Part shown: piece after piece, positions 9,835 to 20,500 of the stretch
How the letters are laid out: each line of letters opens with the position of its first letter
Position numbering within the stretch: the stretch's first letter is position 1
Assembly: GCA_023375785.1 (NCBI GenBank)
Contig: SZWC01008609.1
Location: forward strand, 1 to 64,000
Source of the DNA: Penium margaritaceum
Taxonomy: Eukaryota > Streptophyta > Zygnematophyceae > Desmidiales > Peniaceae
Length of the DNA: 64,000 nucleotides
Reading direction: 5' to 3'
Notes under the pieces: model-generated
The model's database searches: none
What the model saw: the letters and a program-made list of their open reading frames with translations, nothing else
What the model was told of the DNA's origin: nothing
Translations under genes and position numbers: made by a program

Positions 9835-12800
9835 TGTGAAAGCGCAGGACCAAACGCGGAGGCGCGAAGGCACAGGCGTGAAGGCACAGGCACGAAGGCG
9901 AATGCGCGAAGGCGCACGCGTGAAGGCGGAGGCGTGAAGGCGCAGGCGCAAAGGCGCAGGCGCCAAGGCCCAGGCGTAAATGTGCAGGGGCAAAGGCGCA
10001 GGCGCGAAGGTGCAGGCGCGAAGGCGCAGACAGAAAGGCGCAGGTGCAAAGGCACAGGCATGAAGGTGCGAAGGCGCACTTACGAAGGTGCAGGCAAGAT
10101 GGCAAAGGTGGGGAAGAGCGAGCGTGAAGGTGCAGGCGTGAAGGCGCAGGCAGAAAGGTGCAGGCGCATAGGTGCAGGCGCGAAGGCGCATGCACAAAGG
10201 CGTAGGCGCGAAGGCGCAAGCACGAAGGTGCACGCGCAAAGGCACGAGCATGAAGGCGCAGGCACGAAGGGGAAGGCACAAAGGCGCAGGCGCAAAGGCA
10301 CAAGCGCAAAGGCGCAGGCACAAAGGCGCAGGATTGAAGGCGCAGGCGCGAAGGTGCAGGCACGAAGGCGCAGGCGCGAAGGTGCAGGAGGGAACGCGCA
10401 GGCACAAACGCGCAGGCACAAAGGTGCAGGCGCAAAGGAGCATGCGCGGAGGCACATGCGTGAAGGTCCAGGCACGAAGGCGCAGGCGCAAAGGCGCAGG
10501 GACAAAGGTGCCGGCACCAAGGTCGCAGGCGCCAAGGAATAGGCACGAAGCTGCAGGCGCAAAAGCACAGGCGCAAAGGCGCAGGTGCAAAGGCGTAGGC
10601 GCCAAGGCGCAGGCGCGAAGGCGCAGGGGCAAAGGTGCATACCCAAAGGTGCAGGCGCGAAGGCGTAGCCACGAAGGCGCAGGCGCAAAGGCGCAGACAA
10701 AGGCACAGGCGCGAAGGCGTAGCCACGAAGGCGCAGGCGCAAAGGCGCAGGCACAAAGGCGCAGGCGCAAAGGCGCAGGCGCAAAGGGGCAGGCGCGAAG
10801 GCGCAGGCAAGAAGGTGCTGGCGCAAAGGCACACGCGCGAAGGCGCAGGCGCAAAGGCGCATGCACAAAGGCGCAGGCATGAAGGTGCAGGCGCAAAGGC
10901 GCAGGTACGGAGGGGCTGGTAGGAAGGCCCTGGCGCGAAGGCGCAGGAACAAAGGCGCAGGCGCAATGGCACAAGCGCAAAGGCGCAGGCGCCAAGGCGC
11001 AGGCGCAAAGGTGCAGGCGCAAAGGTGCATGGGCAAAGGGGCAGGCGCGAAAGTACTGGCGTAAAGGTGCACACGTGAAGGTGAAGGCGCGAAGTTGCAG
11101 GCGCGAAGACGCAGGTGCAAAGGCGCATGCGCAAAGGCGCAAGTGCAAAGGCGCAGGTGCAAAGGCACAGGCGCGAAGGCGCAGGCACGAAGGTGCATGC
11201 GCAAAGAAGCAGGCACAAATACACAGGCGCGAAGGCGCGAGCGTGTAGAACAAGCGCAAAGGCGCAGGTGCAAAGGCATATGCGCGAAGGCGCATGCGCA
11301 AAGGCGCAGGGAAAAAGGCGTAGACACGCAGGCGCAGGTGCGAAGGCGCAGGCACGAAGGCGCAGGTGCAAAGGCGCAAGCACAAAGGCGCAGGCGCAAA
11401 GGCGCAGGCGCGAAGGCACAGGCGCCAAGGCGCAGGCGCAAAGGCGCAGGTGCAAAGGCGTAGGCGCAAAGGCGTAGGTGCAAAGATGCAGGCGCGAAGG
11501 CATAGGCGCGAAGGCGCAGGTGCAAAGGCGTAGGCGGGATGGCGCAGGCGCAAAGGCGCAGGCACAAAGGCGCAGGTTTCAAGGCACAGGCGCGAAGGCA
11601 CAGTTGCAAAGGCATAGGCGCGAAGGCGCAGGGGTGAAGGCACAGGCGGGAAGGCGCAGGCGCGAATGCGCAAGCACGAAGGTGCAGGCACAAAGGCGCA
11701 GTCACAAAGGCGCCTGAGCGAAGGCGCACGCACAAAGGCGCTGGCATAAAGGCACAAGCACAAAGGTGCAAGCGCGAAGGAGCAGGCGCGAAGGTGCAGG
11801 CACAAAGGCGAAGGCGCGAAGGCGCAGGCGCGAAGGCGCCGGCGCAAAGGCGCAAGCGTGAGCGGTGCAGGCGCAAAGGCGCAGGCGCAAAGGCGCAGGC
11901 ACGAAGGCGAAAGCGCGAAGGCGCAGGGGCGAAGGCGCAGGCACGAAGGCGCAGGCACAAATGCGCATGCGTAAAGGCGCAGGCGCAAAGGTCCAGGCGC
12001 GAAGGCGCAGGGGCGAAGGCGCAGGCATGAAGGCGCAGGCGCGAAGGCGCAGGCGCGAAGGTGCAGGCGCGAAGGCGCAGGTCTGAAGGGGCAGGACGAA
12101 GGCGCAGGCGTGAAGGGGCATGCACAAAGGTGCATGCCCAAAGGCGCATGCGTGATGGCCCAGGCGCGAAGGCACAGGCGCGAAGGCGCAGGCGCGAAGG
12201 CGCAAGCGCATGGCGCAGGAGCGAAGGCGCAGGCGTGAAGGCCCATGCGCAAAGGCGCATGCGCGAAAGCCCAGGCGCGAAGGCGCAGGCGCAAAGGGGC
12301 ACGCGCGAAGGTGTAAAAGTGAAGGCGCAAGCGCAAAGATGTAGGCGCGAAGGCGCAGGGACGAAGGCGCTGGCGCAAAGGCGCAGGCGGGAAGGGGCAG
12401 GCGCAAAGGCACAGGTGTGAAAGCACGGGCACGAAGGTACATGCGCGAAGGCGTAGGCGCAAAGGCGCACGCACGAAGGCACAGGCGTGAAGGCGCAGAT
12501 GTGAAGGCCCTGGCGCGAAGGCGCAGGCGCGAAGGCAGAGGCGCGATGCTGCAGACGCAAAGGCGCAGGCTCAAAGGCACAGGCTTGAAGGCACAGGCGC
12601 GAAGGCGTAGGCGCAAAGGCGCACGTGCGAGGCGCAAGCGTGAATTTGTAGGCGCAAAGGCGCAGGCGCAAAGGCACAAGCGCGATGGTGCAGGTGCGAA
12701 GGCGCTGGTGCAAAGGTGCAGGCGTGAAGGTGCAGGTGCAAAGGCGCATGCGCAAAGGTGCAGGCAGAAAGGTGCAGGCGCAAAGGCGCAGGCGCAAATG

Positions 12801-12876
12801 TGCAGGCATGAAGGCGCAAATACGAAGGTGCAGGCGCGAAGGCGAAGGCACGAAGGCAAAGGCGGGGAGGCGCAGG
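9827..12876 (-). repeat. 14-bp satellite array, G-rich strand on top, left of the 19-kb units
   Basis: Degenerate GCGCGAAGGCGCAG units fill the space between the strand switch and the start of the 19.2-kb tandem duplication. The word GGAGGGAACGC at 10387 resembles GGAGGGAAAGC in the 1,061-bp sub-repeats at 13141 and 14202, so this stretch may hold an older, more diverged relative of that block. Otherwise I found no close copy by eye. No genes. Open frames here, such as 10080-13091 on the minus strand, are repeat translation. Confidence 0.9.
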
Positions 12877-13140
12877 CGTGAAGGCGCAGGCGTGAAGGCG
12901 CAGGTGTGAAGGCGCAGGCGCAAAGGCGCACGCGCAAAGGTGCAGGCGTGAAGCCGCATGCACGAAGGTGCAGGTGCAAAGGCGCAAGCACGAAGGTGCA
13001 GGCGCAAAGGCGCAGGCACGAAGGCCCAGGCATGAAGGGGCAGGCGATAAGGCGCAGGCGCAAAGGCACAAGCACGAAGGTGCAGGTGCAAAGGCGCAAG
13101 CTAGAAGGTGGAGGCGTGAAGGCGCAGGCGCGAAGGTGTA

Positions 13141-14202
13141 GGAGGGAAAGCGCAGGCGCGAAGGCGCAGGCACGAAGGCGCAGGTGCAAAGGAGCATGCG
13201 TGGAGGCAAATGCGCGAAGGTCAAGGCGGGAAGGCGCACGCGTGAAGGCGCAGGTGCAAAGGCACAGGCGCAAAGGCGCAGACGCAAAGGCATAGGCGCC
13301 AAGGCGGCGGTGTGAAGGTGCAGGCGCAAAGATGCAGGCGCAAAGGCGCAGGCTTGAAGGCGCAGGTGCGAAGGCGCAGGCGCGAAGGCACAGGGGCAAA
13401 GGCGCAGGCCCAAAGGCGCAGACGCAAAGGCACAGGCGCAAAGGCACAGGCAAAGGCACAGGCGCGAAGGCGCAGGCGGGAAGGTGCAGGCGTGAAGGCA
13501 CAGGCGCGAAGGCACAGGCGCAAAGGCGTAGGCGCGAAGGCGCATGCACGAAGGCACAGGCGTGAAGGCGCAGATGCGAAGGCGCAGGCGCGAAGGCGGA
13601 GGTGGGAAGGGGTCGACGCGAAGGCGCAGGCTCGAAGGCACAGGCGCGAAGGCACAGGCTTGAAGGCGAAGGCGCAAAGGCGCAGGCGCGAGGTGCAAGC
13701 GTGAAGGCATAGGCACAAAGGCGCATGCGCGAAGGCACAAGCGCGATGGTGCAGGTGTGAAGGTGCTGGTGCAAAGGTGCAGGCGTGAAGGTGCAGGTGC
13801 GAAGGCGCATGCGCGAAGGTGCAGGCGCAAAGGTGCAGGCGCAAAGGCGCATGTGCAAATGTGCAGGCACGAAGGCGGAGAAACGAAGGCCCAGTCGCGA
13901 AGGCGCAGGCACGAAGGCGAAGGCAGGAAGGCGCAGGCGTGAAGGCGCAGGCGTGAAGGCTCAGGTGCAAAGGCGCAGGCGCAAAGGTGCAGGCGCGAAG
14001 GCGCATGCACGAAGGTGCAGGCGCGAAGGCGCATGCATGAAGGTGCAGGCACAAAGGCGCAGGCACGAAGGCGCAGGCACGAAGGGGCAGGCACAAAGGC
14101 GCAGGCGCAAAGGCGCAAGCGCGAAGGTGCAGGTGCAAAGGTGCAGGCTCGAAGGCGGAGGCGCAAAGGCGCAGGCACGAAGGCGCAGACGTGAAGGTGT
14201 AG
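13141..14202 (-). repeat. 1,061-bp nested sub-repeat, unit 1 pair
   Basis: The rare word GGAGGGAAAGCGCAGG starts at 13141 and again at 14202, each preceded by GTGTA and followed by similar runs of units, including an AGCATGCG word and a GAGGCA word. The same pair sits at 32349 and 33410 in unit 2 with the identical spacing of 1,061 bp. The nested duplication is therefore older than the 19-kb one. 1,061 is not a multiple of 14. Coordinates give the anchor positions, not sequence-verified ends. Confidence 0.75.
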
Positions 14203-17200
14203 GAGGGAAAGCGCAGGCGCGAAGGCGCAGGCACGAAGGCGCAGGTGCGAAGGAGCATGCGCGGAGGCACATGCGCAAAGGTCCGGGCGGGAAGGCGCAC
14301 GCGTGAAGGCGCACGCGTGAAGGCGTACGCGTGAAGGCGCAGGCACCAAAGCGCAGGTGTGAAGGTGCAGGCGCAAAGACGCAGGCGCAAAGGCGCAGGC
14401 GCGAAGTCGGAGGTGCAAAGGCGCAGGGGTGAAGGCACAGGTCCAAAGACGCAGGCGCGAAGGCACAGGCACAAAGGCATATGTAAAGGCACAGGCGCGA
14501 AGGCGCAGGCGGGATGGCGTAGGCGCGAAGGCACAGGCGCAAAGGCACAGGCACAAAGGCACAGGCGCAAAGGCGCAGGTGCAAAGGTGCAGGCGCGAAG
14601 GCGTAGGCTTGAAGGTGCAGGCGCAAAGGCACAGGCACAAAGGTGCAGGCATGAAGGCGCAAGCGCGAAGGCGCAGGCGCGACGGCGCAGGCAGGAAGGC
14701 GCAGGCGCGAAGGCGCAGTCACAAAGGCGCAAGTCCAAAGGCGCAAGCGCGAAGGCGCAGGCGCCAAGGCGCAGGTGTGAAGGCGCAGGCGCCAAGGCGC
14801 AGGTGTGAAGGCGCAGGCACAAGGTGTAGGCGCAAAGGTAGAGGCACAAAGGTGCAGGCAACAAGGCGCAAGCGCTAAGGCGCAAGCGCTAAGGCGCAAG
14901 CGCAAAGGCGCAAGCGCAAAGGCACAGGCGCGAAGGCGCGGTGGCGAAGGCGCAGGCCCAAAGGCGGAGGCGCAAAGGGACAGGCACAAAGACGCATGCG
15001 CAAATGCGCAGGATTAGGCACAGGTGCGATTTTGCAGGCAAAGGCGAAGGCGCAAAGGCACAGGCAGAAAAGCGCATTTACAAAGGCGCAGGCGCGAAGG
15101 CTCAGGCGCGAAGGTGCAGGTGGGAAGGCGCTGGTTCAAAGGCGCAGGCGCAAAGGCGCAGGCGCAAAGGCGCAGGTGCTAAGGCGCACCACGAAGACGC
15201 AGGTGCAAAAGCGCAGGTGCAAAGGCGCAGGCGCGAAGGCGCAGGCGCAAAGGTGCAGGCGCGAAGGCGCAAGCGCGAAGGTGCATGGGCGAAGGCGCAC
15301 GCGCGAAGGCGCGGGCGTAAACGTGCAAGTTTGAAGGTGCAGGCGCGAAGGCGCAAGCGTGAAGACGCAGGCACAAAGGTGCATGCATGAAGGCGCAGGT
15401 GCAAAGGCGCAGGTGCAAAAGTGCAGGTGCAAAGACACAGGCGCTAAGGCGCAGGTATGAAGGCGCAGGCGCAAAGAAGCAGGCACAAAAGCACAGGCGC
15501 AAAAGTGCAGGCGTGAAGGCGCAGGAGCGAAGGCGTGAGTGCAAAGGCACATGGGTGAAGGCCCATGCGCAAAGGCGCAGGCAACAAGACGCAGGCACGA
15601 AGGCGCAAGTGCAAAGGCGCAGGCACGAAGGCGCAGGCGCGAAGGTGCAGGCACAAAGGTGCAGGCGCAAAGGCGCAGGCGCGAAGGCACAGGCGCGAAG
15701 ACGAAGGAGCAAAGGCACAGGTGCGAAGGCGTAGGTACAAACGTGTAGGTGCAAAGATGTAGGCGCAAAGGCGCAGGCGTGAAGGCGCAGGAGCAATGGC
15801 GCAGGCGGAGAGGCACAGGCGCGAAGGTGCAGTCGTAAAGGCAAAGGCTCGAAGGCGCAGGGGTGAAGGCACAGGCGGGAAGGCACAGGCGCGAAGGCGT
15901 GGGCACGAAGACACGGGCGCGAAGGCACAGGCGCAAAGGCGCAGGCGCGAAGACGCAGGCACGAAGGTGCAGGCACAAAGGCACATGCATAAAGGTGCAG
16001 GCACGATGGTGCAGGCGCGAAGGTGCAGGCGCAAAGGCGCAGGCATGAAGGCGCTGGCGCAAAGGCGCAAGCGTAAAGGTGCAGGCGCAAAGGCATAGGT
16101 ACGAAGGCGCAGGCGCGAAGGCGAAGGCACGAAGGCGCATATGCAAAGGAGCAGGCTCTAAGGCGCAGGCACAAAGGCGCAGGCACGAAGGCGCAGGCGC
16201 GAAGGCGCAGGCACAAAGGCGCGGTTGCAAAGTTGTAATTGCGAAGGCGCAAGCGCAAAGGCGCAGGCATGAAGGCAAAGGCGTGATGGCCCAGGCACAA
16301 AGGCGCAGGTTGAAGGCGCAGGCGCAAAGGTGCACGCGCGTAGGCACATGCGCAAAGGTATAGGCGCGAAGGCGTAGGCGCATAGGCGCAGGCATAAAGG
16401 CGCAGGCGCGAAGGCGCAGGCGTAAAGGTGCAGGCGCAAAGGCGCAGGCGCGAAGGCGCAGGCACAAAGGCGCTGGTGCGAAGGCGTAGGCGGGAAGGCG
16501 CAGGCGCAAAGGCCCAGGCACGAAGGCACATGTGCGAAAGTGGAGGCGCGAAGGTGCACGCACGAAGGCGCAGGCGTGAAGGCGTAGAAGCGAAGGCGTA
16601 GGCGCGAAGGCACAGGCGCAAAGGCTCAGACGTGAAGGCGCAAGATCAAAGGCACTGGGGCGAATGCGCAGGCGTGAAAGCGCAAGCACAAAGGCACATG
16701 CAGAAAATCGGAGGCGCAAAGGCGCAAGCGCGAATGCGTAGGCGCAAAGGCGCAGGCGTGAAGGCGCAGGCGCAAAGGCATAGGCGGAAAGATGCAGGCG
16801 CAAAGGTGCAGGCGCGAAGGCGCAGGCGGAAAGGCGCAGGCGCAAAGGCGCAGACACGAAGGCGCAGGCATGAAGGCACATGTATGGAGGCGCAGGTGCG
16901 AAGGCGCTGGCGCAAAGTTTCAGGCTTGCAGACGCAGGCGCAAAGGCGCAGGCGCTAAGGCGCAAGTGCAAAGGCGCAGGCGCAAAGATGCAGTTGGGAA
17001 GGTACAGGCGCAAAGGGGCAGGCATGAAGGCAAACGTGCGAAGGCGCAGGCGCGAAGGCGCAGGTCAAAGGCGCAGGGGCAAAGGCGCAGGTGCGAAGGC
17101 GCATGCACAAAGGTGCAGGCGCGAAGGCGCAGGTGCGTAGGCGTAGGTGGAAAGGCGCAGGCAAGAAGGCGCAGGGGAGAAAGCGCAGGCACAAAGGCGC

Positions 17201-17561
17201 ATGCACAAAGGTGCAGGCGCGAAGGCGCAGGCGCGAAGGCGCAGGCGCGAAGGCGTAGGCGTGAAGGCGCCGGAGGGAAGGCGTAGGCGCAAAGGCGTAG
17301 GCACAAAGGTGCTGGCGCAAAGGCGCATGCGCGAGGGCCCAGGCGCCAACGCGCAGGCGCGAAGGCGCAGGCACGAAGGCGCCCGCGCAAAGGCGCTCAC
17401 GTGAAGGCGCATGCGCGACGGCGCAGGTGCGAAGGCACAGGCACGGAGGCACACGCGCAAAGGCACAGGCGCAAAGCCGCAGGGGAGAAAGCACAGGCGC
17501 AAAGGCGCAGGCGCAAAGGCACAGGCGTGAAGGCGGAGGCACAAAGGCACAGGCACGAAGG

Positions 17562-20500
17562 CGCAGGCACAAAGGCACAGGCACAAAGGCACAGGCGCAA
17601 AGGCGTAGGCGCGAAGGCGCAAGCACGAAGGCAAAGGCGCGAAAACAGGCGCGAAGTCGCAGGCGCAAAAGCGCAGGCGCAAAGGCGCAGGCGCAAAGGC
17701 ACAGGCGCAAAGGCACAAGCGCAAAGGTGTAGGCGCAAATGCGCAGGCACGAATACGCAGGCACGAAGGCACAGGCACGAAGGCGTAGGCGCAAAGGCGC
17801 AGGCAGAAAGGCGCACGCGCGAAGGCGCAGGCATAAAGGTGCATGCACAAAGGCGCATGCACAAAGGCGTAGGCATGAACGCGCAGGCGCAAAGGTCCAG
17901 GCGCAAAGGTGCAAGCACAAAGGCGCAGGCGCAAAGCTGCTCGCTTGAAGGCGCAGCCGCGAAGGCGCAGGAGCAAAGACACAGGCGTGAAGGCTCATGC
18001 GCAAAGGCGCATGCGCAATGGCGCATGCGCGAAGGCGCATGCGCGAAGGCGTATGCGCGAAGGGGTATGCGCGATGGCCCAGGCGCAAAGGCAAACGCGC
18101 AAAGGCGAGGCGTGAAGGCGCATCCGTGAAGGCGCAGGCACAAAGGTGCAGGCGCATAGGCGCAGGCAAGAAGGCGCACGCACAAAGGCGCAGTCGCAAA
18201 GGCACAGGCGCGAAGGCACAGGCGCATAGGCACAGGCGCATAGGCACAGGCGCAAAGGCGCAGGGGTGAAGGCGCAGGCGCGAAGGCGCAGGTGCGAGGG
18301 CACAGGCGCAAAGGCGCACAAAAAGGCGCAGGCGCAAAGGCGCAGGCGCAAAGGCGCAGGCGCGAAGGCGCAGGCGCGAAGGCGCAGGCGCGAAGATGCT
18401 GGCATGAAGGCGCAGGCACGGAGGTGCAGGCACCAAGGCGCAGGCGCGAAGGCGCAGGCGTGAAGGCGCAGGCACGAAGGCGAAGACGGGAAGGCACAGG
18501 CGTGAAGTCGCAGGCGCAAAGGCGCAGGCACAAAGGCGCAGGTGCAAAGGCGCATGCACGAAGGTGCAGGCTCAAAGGCAGAGGCGCAAATGCGCAGGCA
18601 CGAAGGTGCAGGCACAAAGACATAGGCGCAAAGGCGCAGGCGCGAAGGCGCAGGCGCAAAGGTTCAGGCGCGAAGGCACAGGCGCGAAGGTGCAGGCGCA
18701 AAGGCACATGCACAAAGGCGCAGGCGCGAAGGCGCAGGCACAAAGGCGCAGGTACAAAGGTGCAGACGCAAAGGCGTAGGCATGAGGGTGCAGGCATGAA
18801 GGCGCAGGCGCATGCTCAAAGGTGCAGGCGCGAAGGCTCAGGTGCAAAGGCACAGGCGCAAAGGCGCAGGCGCGAAGGCACAGGTGAAAAGGCGCAGGCG
18901 CGAAGGCGAAAGCCCCAAGCTACAGGCAAGAAGGCAGAGGCACAAAGGCGCACGCGTGAAGGCCCAGGCGCGAAGGCGCAGGCGCAAAGGCTCAGGCGCA
19001 AAGGCGCTGGCGCAAAGGCGCAGGCACAAAGGCGTAATCACAAAGGCGCAGGCGCAAACGCGCAGGCGCAAACGCGCAGGCGCAAAGGGGCAGGCGCAAA
19101 GGCGCAGGTGTGAAGGCATAGGCGCAAAGGCACAAGCACTAAGGCACAGGCGCAAAGGTGTAGGCGCAAAGGCGCACACACGAAGGCGCAGGTACGAAGG
19201 CGCTGGCTTGACGGTGCAGGAGAGAAGGCGCAGGCGTGAAGGCTCAGGCACGAAGGCAGAGGCGCGAAGGCACATGCGCGAAGGCGCATGCGCAAAGGCG
19301 CAGGCACAAAGGCGCAGGCGCGAAGGCGCAGGCCCGAAGGCGCAGGCGTGAAGGCGCATGTGCAAAAGAACAGGCACGAAGGCGCAGGTGTGAGGGTGCA
19401 GGCGCGAGGGCGCAGCTGCAAAGGCACAGGAGTGAAGACACAGGCGTGAAGGTGCATGCATCAAGTCACAAGCACAAAGGGAAATGCGTGAAGGAGAATG
19501 CACGATGGCCCAGGCGCAAAGACACACGCGGAAATGGGCATGCACGAAGGCGCAGGTGCCAAGGCGCAAGCGCGAAGGCGCAGGCGCGAAGGCACAGACG
19601 CGAAGGCGCAGGCTCGAAGGCACAGGCGTGAAGGCGCACGTGCGAAGGCGCAGGCGCAAAGGCTCAGGCGCAAAAGCGCAAGCGCTAAGGCGCAGGTGCA
19701 AAGGCGCATGCGCAAAGATGCAGGTACAAAGGCACAGGCACAGGCGCAAAGGCGCAGGCGCGAAGGTGTAGGTGCGAAAGGGCAGGCGCGAAGGTGCATG
19801 TGCAAAGGCACAGGCGTGAAAGTGCACGCGTGAAGGCGCAGGTGTTAAGTCACAAGCGCAAAGGCGCAGTTGCGAAAGCCCAGGCGTGAAGGCGCAGGAA
19901 CGAAGGCGCAGGCGCAAAGGCGCAAGCGCGAATGTGCAGGCGCGAAGGCACAGGCGCAAAGGCGCAGGCGCGAATGCGCAGGCACCAAGCTGAAGGCACA
20001 AAGGCGCAGGCGCAAAAGCGCAGGTGCGAAGGCGCAGGCATGAAGGCGCAGGCACAAAGGCACAGGCACAAAGGCGTGGGTTCAAAGGCGTAAGCGCGAA
20101 GGTGCAAGCGCAAAACCGTAGGCGCAAAGGCTCAGGCGCAAAGGTGCAGGCGCGAAAGCGCAGTTGCGAAGGTGCAGTTGTGAAGGCGCAGGCGTGAAGG
20201 CACAGGCACAAAGGCGAAGGTGCAAAGGCACAGACGCGAAGGCGCAGGTCAAAGGCGCAGGCGCGAAGGCGCAGGCGTGAAGGCGCGTGTACTAAGGCGC
20301 AAGCGTGAAGGCGTAGGCGCGTAGGCGCAGGCAGAAAGGCGCAAGCGCAAAGGCGCAGGCACGAAGTTGCAAGCGCGAAGGCGCAGGTACGAAGGCGCAG
20401 GCGCGAAGGCGCAGGTACGAAGGCGCAGGCGCGAAGGCGCAGGCACAAAGACGCAGGCGCGAAGGCGTAGGCGCAAAGGCACAGGCGCGAAGGCGCACGT

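Noticed and set aside
8713-10542. Plus-strand open frame of 609 codons crossing the strand switch
   Set aside because: It reads a cysteine/proline-type repeat before 9826 and a lysine/arginine-type repeat after it. It is simply two stop-poor repeat strands joined at the inversion, not a two-domain protein.
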